DNA from: Gammaproteobacteria bacterium
GTDB lineage: Bacteria > Pseudomonadota > Gammaproteobacteria > J044
Direction: 5' to 3'
Assembly (NCBI GenBank): GCA_003696465.1
Contig: RFHG01000246.1
Location: forward strand, 1-27,319
DNA length: 27,319 nt
How positions within the stretch are numbered: the first letter of the stretch is position 1; each line of letters opens with the position of its first letter. Positions 6,973 through 15,485 of the stretch are shown here, piece after piece. The translations under genes were made by a program, and so were the position numbers. The notes under the pieces are model-generated. The model ran no database searches and was not told the DNA's origin. It saw only the letters and a list, made by a program, of their open reading frames with translations.

Positions 6973-7329
6973 TTACAGTTGCAGCACGAGGTAGGCGCAG
7001 AGCAGCACGCCAAGCAGGCCGCTGGCAATGGTGGCGAACAGCCCGTAACGGCTGTGGTAGCCCGGCAGCTTCTGGTCTTCCGGCAGCTGCTCGATGACCC
7101 GCCGGTGACTCCAGGCCGCAGCCAGCGAGAGGGCACTGCCGGCGAGGATGAAGGCCAGCCCGACGACGAAGGAGAAGATGCGCCCGCCCTCGGTGCCCTG
7201 CCCGAATTCCTCCAGCAGCAGGCCGAAGCGCTCGATCAGGAAGCCAAAGGCCATCAGCGACAGGCCGGTGCGCAGCCAGGCCAGCAGGGTACGTTCGGCG
7301 GCAAACTGGATGCGCGGGTCGTGGTTCAT
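6973..7329 (-). CDS. DUF202 / YidH-family small membrane protein
   Basis: This 118-residue protein has the family signature at its N-terminus: RIQFAAERTLLAWLRTGLSLM. Three membrane segments follow: about 19-36, 49-72 (FSFVVGLAFILAGSALSLAAAW) and 97-117 (YGLFATIASGLLGVLLCAYLVL). Length and layout match YidH-type inner-membrane proteins, whose function is unknown. It starts two bases after the stop of the diguanylate cyclase gene, so both form an operon and the membrane protein is likely made together with the c-di-GMP enzyme. The 20-base gap to the converging YihY-type gene shows no clear terminator. Confidence 0.9.
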   Translation of the reverse strand: MNHDPRIQFAAERTLLAWLRTGLSLMAFGFLIERFGLLLEEFGQGTEGGRIFSFVVGLAFILAGSALSLAAAWSHRRVIEQLPEDQKLPGYHSRYGLFATIASGLLGVLLCAYLVLQL

Positions 7330-7331
7330 GT

Positions 7332-9143
<1,812 letters not shown>

Positions 9144-9159
9144 ACAGAATTTCCTTCAT

Positions 9160-9188
9160 AGTGTATGCTTTTCAGGGGAGGGGCCCAA
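9160..9188 (-). promoter_or_regulatory. Candidate sigma70 promoter for the diguanylate cyclase operon
   Basis: On the minus strand TTGGGC (9188-9183) and TACACT (9165-9160) are separated by 17 bases, about 15 bases before the ORF start region, in the 76-base divergent gap. GGCCCA-AGCA-TGGGCC (9182-9197), a 6-bp hairpin, overlaps the -35 box. Judged by eye. Confidence 0.35.
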
Positions 9189-9219
9189 GCATGGGCCAAA
9201 GCCAGGATGCGGGGGCATC

Positions 9220-10329
9220 ATGAGTCTGATCGACGAGCTGAAAAGGCAGGCCGAGGAGAAGGCCCGACAGCAGCAGGCCGCGAGTGGAACGGCAGAGGGC
9301 AGCCAGACCCGCAGGCTCGAAGTGCTGCGGCCCTGGATGGCGCGTATCCAGGGCTGGCTGGAGCAGTTCGTGGACGCGCTCAATGCCCTGGGCGAGGAAC
9401 AGACGGCCCGTTTCGAGATTCCCGGCATGGGGCCCATCGAGGGTCTGCACCAGGGGCATTACGCCTTTCAGCTCGGGCAGGCGAAGGGTGAGCTGCCGCC
9501 GCCACTGCATCTGATGTTCACCCTGGCCGGACAGGGGCATCCGGACTTCCTGCTCGACAATCCCGTTGCTGCAGAAAAGCGGGTGGAGGAGCTGCGTGCA
9601 GCCGGCCTGCACATTCACGGCCTGCGCCGGCGCCGGGCGCCAGACGGCAGCGAGCAGCTGCAGCTGACCCTGAGCCCGGAGATTCCGGTGCGCTTCACCT
9701 TCCGCGTGCCGGAACACCTGCAGTACATCGAGCTGGTGGAACGCAATTTCGAGCAGCCCGGCGAACGGGTCCATGTCATTCGTCCGGAGCGGCTGAACGA
9801 ACAGCTGCTGGACGATTTTGGCCGCTATGTCCTGCGCGAACAGGCCTTCTTTCTGCGCGAACAGGTACCGCTGGAGGTGCGCCAGAAACTGCGCGAGCGC
9901 ATCGAGCGGGAAAAGCGCGAACGGGAACGGAGCAGCGCGGGCAGCGGAGCACGCCCGCTCGGCAAGGGGCTGCGCGCGCGCATGCGCGGGCTGTTCCGGC
10001 GCGAGCCCGAGCTGTGTTTCGAATATCAGGGCGAGGAGCATTGCCTGCGGCCGGAAGACACCCCGTGGACCGTGGGCCGCAGCCCGGACAGCGGCCTGCA
10101 GGTGGTGGCGCCTCATGTCTCGCGCCGGCACTTCACCATCCGCTATGAGGGCAATCGCTTCCTGCTCGTGGACGAGAGCCGCAACGGCACCTTCATTCGC
10201 CCCTATGACGGGCGCGAGCTGCTGATCCGGCACGATACCGTGGCGCTCACCGGCAAGGGCTTCCTGTGTCCCGGGGCACCGGCCTCGGAGGACCAGGAGC
10301 ATCTCATCCACTACCGTAGCGAGGAGTAG
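9220..10329 (+). CDS. FHA-domain protein with long N-terminal region
   Basis: Starting at ATG 9220 this encodes 369 residues; the open frame upstream of it lies in the divergent gene and is ignored. It opens MSLIDELKRQAEEKARQQQ, a helical segment. It continues with an unfamiliar alpha/beta domain (about 35-225, including MARIQGWLEQFVDALNALG and VRFTFRVPEHLQYIELVERNFE) and a highly charged helix (REQVPLEVRQKLRERIEREK). The C-terminal forkhead-associated domain (about 265-360) has the phosphothreonine-binding set TVGRSPDSG, HVSRRHFTI and ESRNGTFI. It should recognise a phosphothreonine partner in the cytoplasm; no Ser/Thr kinase is in the window. The leader has no strong ribosome site. Divergent placement beside a diguanylate cyclase suggests shared control, which is speculative. 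Confidence 0.88.
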   Translation: MSLIDELKRQAEEKARQQQAASGTAEGSQTRRLEVLRPWMARIQGWLEQFVDALNALGEEQTARFEIPGMGPIEGLHQGHYAFQLGQAKGELPPPLHLMFTLAGQGHPDFLLDNPVAAEKRVEELRAAGLHIHGLRRRRAPDGSEQLQLTLSPEIPVRFTFRVPEHLQYIELVERNFEQPGERVHVIRPERLNEQLLDDFGRYVLREQAFFLREQVPLEVRQKLRERIEREKRERERSSAGSGARPLGKGLRARMRGLFRREPELCFEYQGEEHCLRPEDTPWTVGRSPDSGLQVVAPHVSRRHFTIRYEGNRFLLVDESRNGTFIRPYDGRELLIRHDTVALTGKGFLCPGAPASEDQEHLIHYRSEE

Positions 10330-10429
10330 GCGCGCGCCTCGTTTGCGCGGGGGCAGTCGTCAGGTATGCGCCCGTGCAGCCTCGGTGCCCGGCAACGGGC
10401 GCTGCTTCAGGCTGCCGGCAGTGCGTGAC

Positions 10430-10771
10430 TCAGTCTGCGCTGCCCCGTCCCGGGGCCGGTGCGAGCACCTCCCGGGTCTCTTTCTCGCCCATCTCCAGAC
10501 CGTGTTGCCAGGCCTTGCCCCAGGGCATGAGTTCGTGGCCGCTGATGATGTCCTCGGCATCGACCCGTTGCATGCGGTCGCCGAAGTAGGGAGCATAGCC
10601 CAGTGCGTCCAGGGCCCGCAGGATGCCGTAGGCGTAGCCGCGGTTGTACCAGAGCTGGGCATCATCGGGCCGCTCGAGGAAGCCTTCGCTTTCGGCGTAC
10701 AGCCGCTCGGCGATGGCGAGCAGTTCGTCGAGCAGGGCCCGGTGCCGCCCGGGCAGTCGCATTGCATTCAT
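10430..10771 (-). CDS. Unrecognised 113-aa protein
   Basis: I take the ATG at 10771, which overlaps the upstream stop in an ATGA; the frame is open further but inside the upstream gene. The product MNAMRLPGRHRALLDELLAI... is mostly helical, acidic and soluble. Its core is LLDELLAIAERLYAESEGFL, then WYNRGYAYGILRALDALGYA, YFGDRMQRVDAEDIISG and MPWGKAWQHGLEMGEKE. There is no signal peptide. The regular helical core with conserved-looking aromatic residues argues for a genuine gene, but I recognise no family. It is the last gene of a minus-strand trio with the 104-aa gene and the pentapeptide protein. Confidence 0.72.
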   Translation of the reverse strand: MNAMRLPGRHRALLDELLAIAERLYAESEGFLERPDDAQLWYNRGYAYGILRALDALGYAPYFGDRMQRVDAEDIISGHELMPWGKAWQHGLEMGEKETREVLAPAPGRGSAD

Positions 10772-11082
10772 TGGCTTTCTCCGTCGATCGCGCGCAGCAG
10801 TTGCTCGAGCCCCGCTGCCTGCTGCGGATCGGTCGTCTGTTCCAGACGCCACTGCACGGCGGCATGCAGGGTGGCGCGCATGCGGCGTGGATAGTGCAGC
10901 ACCTCGGTGCCCTGCTGCAATGCCTGTTCCAGTCGGCCGGCCAGATCCAGCAGGTGCTCGCGCGCGGCCTGGCTGCAGGGGCTGCCGCCAGGCGGGTGGG
11001 CCGCATCGGCATAGGCCCGCAATACCTGCGGCAGCAGGGTCAGGGTTTGGGCAGGGGCACGGATGCTGCGTTCGCCAGCCAT
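10768..11082 (-). CDS. Unrecognised 104-aa helical protein
   Basis: From ATG 11082 this gives 104 residues beginning MAGERSIRAPAQTLTLLPQV. The rest is predominantly helical: LRAYADAAHPPGGSPCSQAA, EHLLDLAGRLEQALQQGTEV, RRMRATLHAAVQWRLEQTTD, GLEQLLRAIDGESQ. No signal peptide or membrane segment is visible and the single Cys lacks an obvious partner. The start falls eight bases after the stop of the pentapeptide-repeat gene and its own stop overlaps the next ATG, so the three are probably one transcript. No family recognised. Confidence 0.68.
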   Translation of the reverse strand: MAGERSIRAPAQTLTLLPQVLRAYADAAHPPGGSPCSQAAREHLLDLAGRLEQALQQGTEVLHYPRRMRATLHAAVQWRLEQTTDPQQAAGLEQLLRAIDGESQ

Positions 11083-11090
11083 GTCGCGCC

Positions 11091-11840
11091 TCAGTCCCCG
11101 CAGTGTCCTACCGAACCGGCGGGGCAACGCCGGCGGTCGACCCAGAGGGCGGAATCGAGTCGCGCCCGGTCGAGGCGTGTGCCGTCGAGTCGGGCATCGA
11201 CGAGGCTCGCCTGTTCCAGCCGTGCGCGGCTGAGATCGGCACCGGAGAGCTGGGCGCGGTCGAGCCGTGCTCGGGTCAGGTCGGCCTCGATGAGCAGGGC
11301 ATATTCCAGAATGGCGTCCGACAGGTCGGCGCCGGTCAGTCGTGCATGGGAGAGGTTGGCATCGGTCAGGTCCGCCTTGCTCAGGCGTGCCTCCGCAAGG
11401 TCGGCATGCTGCAGGGAGGCGCTGTCGAGACGGGCCTTGTACAACCGGGCCTGGGGCAGCCGGGCATGATCCAGCCGGGCATGCGCCAGATTGGCCACAT
11501 CCAGCACGCTGCGCGAGAGGTCGGCCTGTTCGAGGTCGGCACGCGACAGATTGGCGCCGCCCAGACGGGCCCCGTCGAGGCGGGCACGGCGCAGCGAGGC
11601 CCCTTCGAGGTTGCTGAATTTCAGATCGGCGCCACTGAGACGGGCGTTGTCGAGCCGGGCGCCCTGCAGCCGGCTCTCCCGGATGACTGCGCCCCGCAGA
11701 TCGGCCCCGGCAAGATCCCGCCCCTGCAGGTCGCAGCCGATCCAGATGACCCCCCGGGCAGGCGGATCGGTGCACTCGGCCCGGGCCAGAGGGGTCAGAG
11801 CGAGGCTCAGCAGAAGGACAAGGAGGGTTGGCCGGTACAT
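11091..11840 (-). CDS. Secreted pentapeptide-repeat protein
   Basis: The ATG at 11840 gives 249 residues; a TTG at 11858 would add only six residues in front of the signal peptide. Residues 1-21 form a cleavable signal (MYRPTLLVLLLSLALTPLARA). From about residue 38 to 230 the protein is an unbroken run of roughly 38 pentapeptides of the A(D/N/R)Lxx class (DLAGADLRGAVIRESRLQGA, ANLSRADLEQADLSR), which fold as a right-handed quadrilateral beta helix. The C-terminus has RRRCPAGSVGHC, two Cys that could form a disulfide, and ECTDPP near the N-terminus has another. Export to the periplasm sets it apart from the gyrase-mimic Qnr/MfpA type. Function unknown; a structural or binding scaffold is likely. 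Confidence 0.9.
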   Translation of the reverse strand: MYRPTLLVLLLSLALTPLARAECTDPPARGVIWIGCDLQGRDLAGADLRGAVIRESRLQGARLDNARLSGADLKFSNLEGASLRRARLDGARLGGANLSRADLEQADLSRSVLDVANLAHARLDHARLPQARLYKARLDSASLQHADLAEARLSKADLTDANLSHARLTGADLSDAILEYALLIEADLTRARLDRAQLSGADLSRARLEQASLVDARLDGTRLDRARLDSALWVDRRRCPAGSVGHCGD

Positions 11841-11894
11841 GGCGCGAACATACCACAATCACGGGCGCGCAGGGGGGCTGCAGCAGCCCGACCG

Positions 11895-12746
11895 TTACGC
11901 GATCTGCCCCATCCGGCCAGTGCGCCAGTCTTCGACCGCCTGGCGCAGTTCCTGCGGGTAGTTCATGACAAACGGGCCGCCACGGGCAATCGGCTCGCCA
12001 ATGGGGCGGGCCGCGGCGATCAGCAGCATGGCGTCCTCGAGCGCGGTGCCGGCCAGCCGCGGGCAATGCCGAAACAGGGCCAGTTGCCCGGTCCGGAGTA
12101 TGGTCCCGTCATCGAGTTGCAGGCGCCCTTCGCCGACATGCAGCAGGGCATGGTGCCGGGTGTGGCCGAGCGGCAGGTCGAGTCGTGCGCCGGCCGGCAG
12201 CGAGACATCGGTCAGGAACAGTTCCTGCCCCGCCTTGTCCAGGGGGCCCTCATGGTCCCTGAATCGGCCGGCGATCAGACGCAGCCGGCCACCACCTTCC
12301 AGCGGCAGCTGCGGTATGTCGGCAGCGGGGATGTCGCGCCACTCGGGTGCATCCATCTTGTGTGCCGCCGGCAGGTTGAACCACAGCTGGTAGCCCCACA
12401 GGCGGCCCTCTTCCGGTGCCGGCATTTCCTCGTGCACGATCCCGCCCCCGGCCTTCATCCATTGCACGCCCCCGCTGCCGATGGCGCCCTCGTTGCCCAG
12501 GCTGTCGCGATGCCGGAAGCCGCCGTGTCGCATGATGGTGATGGTCTGAAAGCCCCGGTGGGGATGCGGGGGAAAGCCTTCGATATAATCCGCGGGTCGG
12601 TCGGAGCGAATCTCGTCGAGCAGCAGGAAGGGGTCGAAGTCCTCGCGCTCGGGCAGGCCGAGGCTGCGTTGCAGTTGCACGCCGGCCCCGTCGGTCACGG
12701 TTTGGGCCTCGATGATCTGCAGCGGCTGGCAGGATGTTTCACTCAT
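11895..12746 (-). CDS. Pirin-family bicupin protein
   Basis: The ATG at 12746 gives 283 residues, a typical pirin length; an in-frame ATG seven codons earlier would run into the divergent gene. The N-terminal cupin has the metal ligands in PPHPHRGFQTIT (His 61, His 63) and GIVHEEMP (His 105, Glu 107), preceded by FDPFLLLDEI and followed by WGYQLWFNLP. The C-terminal cupin ends with IARGGPFVMNYPQELRQAVEDW, characteristic of the family. Bacterial pirins bind Fe(II), some act as quercetin 2,3-dioxygenases and others regulate metabolic enzymes; which applies here cannot be told. Its start lies only 23 bases from that of the divergent protease gene. Confidence 0.93.
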   Translation of the reverse strand: MSETSCQPLQIIEAQTVTDGAGVQLQRSLGLPEREDFDPFLLLDEIRSDRPADYIEGFPPHPHRGFQTITIMRHGGFRHRDSLGNEGAIGSGGVQWMKAGGGIVHEEMPAPEEGRLWGYQLWFNLPAAHKMDAPEWRDIPAADIPQLPLEGGGRLRLIAGRFRDHEGPLDKAGQELFLTDVSLPAGARLDLPLGHTRHHALLHVGEGRLQLDDGTILRTGQLALFRHCPRLAGTALEDAMLLIAAARPIGEPIARGGPFVMNYPQELRQAVEDWRTGRMGQIA

Positions 12747-12769
12747 GCATCGAGTATAGGACGGCAACG

Positions 12770-13279
12770 ATGGATCCGGGACGCACGGGCAAGATCATGA
12801 TCGCCATGGGCTGGCTGCTGGCACTGGCCGTGCTGGCCTGGTGGTTCCAGGGCCGGCTGGATGCCCAGCGCAATCCCAATCGCCAGCCTCAGGTCGTGCA
12901 GCAGGGTGACGTTCCGGTGCTGGTGCTCAAGCGCAACCGACAGGGGCACTATGTGGCCAGCGGCACGATCAACGGCATGGAGGTGGAATTCCTGCTCGAT
13001 ACGGGTGCTACCGATGTGGCCGTGCCGGAGTCCGTTGCACGCCGTGCCGGCCTCGATCGGGGCGCGCCCATGCGTTTTCTCACCGCCAACGGGGTGGCAG
13101 AGGGCTGGTCCACGCGTATCGGGCAGTTGTCACTGGGGCCGATACGGCTTGAGGACGTACGCGCCAGTATCAATCCGGCCATGCACGGGGATCAGGTGTT
13201 GCTCGGCATGAGTTTTCTGCGTCATCTGGATTTCGAGCAGCGCGGCGATCGTCTCCTGCTGCGGCCACGCACCCCCTGA
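12770..13279 (+). CDS. Membrane-anchored retropepsin-like aspartic protease
   Basis: I start at ATG 12770, giving 169 residues. MDPGRTGKIM precedes one membrane helix (about 9-28, IAMGWLLALAVLAWWF), then a linker and a single clan AA protease domain. That domain has EFLLDTGATDVAVP with catalytic Asp 77 in the DTG, TANGVAEGW (flap region) and VLLGMSFLRHLDFEQRGDRL. This matches the TIGR02281-type proteins of proteobacteria. One domain per chain implies a homodimer with two Asp residues, facing the periplasm. Substrate unknown. It is divergent from pirin with 23 bases between starts, so promoter elements must lie in coding sequence. Confidence 0.9.
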   Translation: MDPGRTGKIMIAMGWLLALAVLAWWFQGRLDAQRNPNRQPQVVQQGDVPVLVLKRNRQGHYVASGTINGMEVEFLLDTGATDVAVPESVARRAGLDRGAPMRFLTANGVAEGWSTRIGQLSLGPIRLEDVRASINPAMHGDQVLLGMSFLRHLDFEQRGDRLLLRPRTP

Positions 13280-13347
13280 ACCCGCTGTGCAACGTGTTCT
13301 TCGTCACAGAGCCGGCGAGAGCTGGCTCACAGATCGTGCTGGTCACG

Positions 13348-13398
13348 GCAAAAGGGGCGTCCGAGTGTTAAGTCGCTCACAGTGCATGCCCCTTTTGC
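13348..13398. repeat. 11-bp perfect inverted repeat in the 161-base gap
   Basis: GCAAAAGGGGC (13348-13358) and GCCCCTTTTGC (13388-13398) are exact reverse complements around a 29-base spacer. The right arm ends in TTTTGC, so this may be a long-loop terminator for the protease gene. It may instead be an operator or leader hairpin for the DUF2914 gene starting at 13441. The rest of the gap holds no reading frame I can support. Confidence 0.6.
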
Positions 13399-13440
13399 TG
13401 CCTAGTCTCGCCTCCTGTCATGCAAAGGGGAGGATGCAAC

Positions 13441-14028
13441 ATGTGGGCAAGGACTCGAATCGTGATGATGCTGGCAGCCCTGAGCGGATTGCCGGCGGGT
13501 GCCATGGCCGACGACATGGCCCTGCGCGAGCTGCAGCAGGCGGTGGATCATGCCCAGCGCAGTCTCGACGGGACGGCAAGCCGTCTGGCACTGCTGGTGG
13601 CGGAATACGATGCCGGCGCACTGGAGGAGCCGTCTTCGACGGCGGCCCCTGCAGCAGGTGAGTCCGTGCCGGCCGGCGCCGGAAAGGTACCGGCGGCAGG
13701 CGGTGTTGTGACGCGCCATCAGTTCACCAGTGATGTGGCCGTGCGTGAACCGGTGGATCGGCTGGAGCGGATTTCTGCCGCCGCGGGCCGCGTGTTCTAT
13801 TTCACCGAACTGAGCGGCCTCGAAGGGCAGCGCATTCGCCATCGCTGGCTGTATCGGGGGGAGGTGATGGCCGAAGTCCCCTTCGAGGTGCGGGGGCCGC
13901 GCTGGCGTGTGAAGTCGAGCAAGAATCTGCTGCCGGAGTGGCAGGGAGAGTGGACGGTCGAGGTCGTGGACGAGGCCGGGCGGGTGCTGGCGCGAGACCG
14001 GTTGCAGGTCGATGCCCCTGCCGGCTGA
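13441..14028 (+). CDS. Exported DUF2914 protein
   Basis: ATG 13441 has GGGGAGG eight bases upstream and is preferred to an in-frame ATG at 13420, which would precede that site; it gives 195 residues. Residues 1-24 are a signal peptide (ARTRIVMMLAALSGLPAGAMA). A helical stretch (ALRELQQAVDHAQRSLDGTA) and an Ala/Pro/Gly linker come next. The C-terminal DUF2914 domain (about 88-193) has REPVDRLERI, VFYFTELSGLEGQRI, HRWLYRGEVMAEVPF, WRVKSSKNLLPEWQGEWTVE and ARDRLQV. The fold is expected to be a periplasmic beta sandwich; function unknown. It stands alone after the inverted repeat at 13348-13398. Confidence 0.88.
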   Translation: MWARTRIVMMLAALSGLPAGAMADDMALRELQQAVDHAQRSLDGTASRLALLVAEYDAGALEEPSSTAAPAAGESVPAGAGKVPAAGGVVTRHQFTSDVAVREPVDRLERISAAAGRVFYFTELSGLEGQRIRHRWLYRGEVMAEVPFEVRGPRWRVKSSKNLLPEWQGEWTVEVVDEAGRVLARDRLQVDAPAG

Positions 14029-14058
14029 GCCCGGACACGGGACGCGGCAATTCGCCTG

Positions 14059-14067
14059 TGCTATAGT
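14059..14067 (+). promoter_or_regulatory. Candidate extended -10 promoter
   Basis: TGCTATAGT carries the TGn extension directly before a TATAGT hexamer; no good -35 hexamer stands 16-18 bases upstream, as is usual for extended -10 promoters. It would start near 14074 and serve the FHA/acyltransferase pair with a leader of about 170 bases. Judged by eye. Confidence 0.35.
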
Positions 14068-14179
14068 GAGCGGGACGAACGCCATGAAGGCACGTAAATC
14101 ACGTACTTTCGTACAAGGTTCTCGTATTTTCAAGGCGTTCAGTGTGCGCCAATTCACAAAATCGAGGCATGGCGCATGC

Positions 14180-14197
14180 CCCGGTTCCGGAACCGGG
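14180..14197. repeat. 18-bp perfect palindrome upstream of the small FHA gene
   Basis: CCCGGTTCCGGAACCGGG is its own reverse complement with no spacer. It lies 46 bases before the FHA start, within the 214-base gap 14029-14242. Dimeric regulators bind such sites; it could also fold as a stem with a tiny loop, without a following T tract. Nothing else in the gap is convincing. Confidence 0.6.
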
Positions 14198-14242
14198 CTA
14201 GATTACGGGTTATCCAAAGCCGAATTTTACGGGGTGAGCACA

Positions 14243-14542
14243 ATGGAAAGCCGCACCTACATCATTGGCCGCAGCCGCACCTGCGACCTGCGGCTCACCG
14301 ACCCCACGGTGAGCGGGCGCCATGCCGAGCTGCTGCTGCTCGACGGCAGCATTCACCTGGCCGACCTGGGGTCGACCAATGGCACCTATGTGCTGACCGA
14401 CCAGGGCTTCAAGCCCTTCAGGGAAGGCTATGTGAAGCCGGAGCAGAAGATTGCCTTCGGCCACTATGTCTGTTCCGTCCTGCAGCTGTTGCAGATGCTG
14501 CAGGCCCAGGAGGGCGAGGGTACGGGGCAGGCCACCGCCTGA
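14243..14542 (+). CDS. Minimal FHA-domain protein
   Basis: ATG 14243, after GGGGTGAG, gives 99 residues that are little more than one forkhead-associated domain. It contains RTYIIGRSRTCDLRL (phosphate-contacting GR and Ser), TVSGRHAELLL and DLGSTNGTYVL (Asn-Gly-Thr specificity loop), then VKPEQKIAFGHYVCSVLQLL. All residues expected for phosphothreonine binding are present. The frame stays open to an ATG at 14084, which would add a basic 53-residue extension; I consider that less likely but cannot exclude it. The acyltransferase gene follows after 16 bases, so the domain may recruit or regulate that enzyme or a kinase substrate. The pairing is seen; the functional link is inferred. Confidence 0.86.
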   Translation: MESRTYIIGRSRTCDLRLTDPTVSGRHAELLLLDGSIHLADLGSTNGTYVLTDQGFKPFREGYVKPEQKIAFGHYVCSVLQLLQMLQAQEGEGTGQATA

Positions 14543-14558
14543 CGAGCGCGCCGGGCGC

Positions 14559-15302
14559 GTGTTCCATTTCCTTCTGCGTGGTATCTGGCGGCTCCTGCTG
14601 GGTATCGACTTCCTGTTCTTCACCCTGTTCATGTGGCTGCTTGCCTGGCTGCCGGGCCTGGCCGGCAGCCGGCTCTACTTTCTGCTCTTCCGCCGCTGGT
14701 GCATGAGTTTCGTGCGTGCGCTGGGCGTGGATCTGCGCCTGCACCAGCACTACCCGGACCGCCTGCCCGAGCGTTATATCCTCATTGCCAACCATCCCTC
14801 CGCGTTCGAGGACATCGGCATCCCGGCCCTGTTTCCGGTGCATTCGCTGGCCAAGGCCGAGGTGGCGCAGTGGTGGGTCGTGGGCCGGATCAGCCGGGCC
14901 GCGGGCACGCTGTACGTACATCGGGAAGACAAGGACTCGCGCCGGCGTGCGGTGGAAGACCTGGTGGCCGAACTGGAGCGGGGCCGAAGTGTGGCCTTGT
15001 ACCCCGAGGGTGGCTGCAAGGGGCGCCGCGTGCATCCCTTTCGTTATGGAGCCTTCGAGGTCAGCCTGCGTACCGGTGTGCCCATCGTGCCCGTATTTCT
15101 TCACTACGAAATGCAGGAAACCTTCGAGTGGAAAGACCAGCACCTGCTGGTCAAGATCTGGCAATTTCTTACCGCGCAGAACCCGCGTGCCAATTATCAT
15201 GTGCACGCCCCGATCGAACCGCGCGGTTTTGCCGACAAGGCCGCCTATGCCGAGGCCGTGCACCGCCGCTATCTGGAGTGGCAGGAACGATATCTGGACT
15301 GA
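14559..15302 (+). CDS. PlsC-like lysophospholipid acyltransferase
   Basis: The best start is GTG 14559, giving 247 residues; ATG 14451 in the same frame lies inside the FHA gene and encodes Cys/Arg-rich noise. An N-terminal hydrophobic stretch (LLLGIDFLFFTLFMWLLAWL) anchors it to the inner membrane. Acyltransferase motifs follow: ILIANHPSAFEDIG (block I), LYVHREDKDSRR (block II), ALYPEGGCKGRR (block III; the usual EGT reads EGG) and GVPIVPVFL (block IV). Block I has His-x5-Asp, or His-x4-Glu, instead of the standard His-x4-Asp, which marks an unusual subfamily. The class transfers acyl chains from ACP or CoA to a lysolipid or other lipid acceptor. No strong ribosome site is seen, so coupling to the FHA gene is plausible. 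Confidence 0.87.
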   Translation: MFHFLLRGIWRLLLGIDFLFFTLFMWLLAWLPGLAGSRLYFLLFRRWCMSFVRALGVDLRLHQHYPDRLPERYILIANHPSAFEDIGIPALFPVHSLAKAEVAQWWVVGRISRAAGTLYVHREDKDSRRRAVEDLVAELERGRSVALYPEGGCKGRRVHPFRYGAFEVSLRTGVPIVPVFLHYEMQETFEWKDQHLLVKIWQFLTAQNPRANYHVHAPIEPRGFADKAAYAEAVHRRYLEWQERYLD

Positions 15303-15357
15303 AATGCCGCGTTATTTCCTAATATTCGGTTTTGCTGTTTGAAGCGGCACGCCCATG

Positions 15358-15423
15358 ACGATAAAGTGACATCCGGCCGGCAACACACGATAACCAACGC
15401 CGGCACATAACGATAACAACGAT
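15358..15423 (+). repeat. Repeated ACGATAA motif upstream of the MMPL operon
   Basis: ACGATAA occurs at 15358-15364, 15387-15393 and 15410-15416, with a partial copy ACGAT at 15419-15423, all in the same orientation. They sit in the 183-base gap before the MMPL gene. Same-strand spaced copies in front of an operon suggest a regulator binding array; chance in A/T-richer sequence is possible. I see no convincing promoter hexamers in the gap. Confidence 0.45.
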
Positions 15424-15485
15424 TTGCGAATCCGACGGGCGCCTGGACGTCCGCACCGCAACTGCTGCCACTGCCGGAGGAATGC

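Noticed and set aside
10329..10338. GGCGCGCGCC palindrome right after the large FHA gene as a terminator
   Set aside because: No loop, no T tract, and such short GC palindromes are common at this base composition.
10387..10400. GCCCG-GCAA-CGGGC hairpin as terminator between converging genes
   Set aside because: Only a 5-bp stem with no T tract on either strand; too weak to call.
11091..11760. Short repeated units of about 15 bases that could look like a CRISPR or minisatellite
   Set aside because: Units are degenerate at DNA level and in phase with pentapeptide codons; there are no spacers or conserved repeats.
10644..12800. 718-codon plus-strand reading frame with regular repeats
   Set aside because: The apparent repeats are the antisense of the pentapeptide-repeat protein; the minus strand has the signal peptide and the A(D/N)Lxx pattern.
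14451..14558. N-terminal extension of the acyltransferase from ATG 14451
   Set aside because: It lies within the FHA gene in another frame and reads as Cys/Arg/Pro-rich noise; GTG 14559 is the sensible start.
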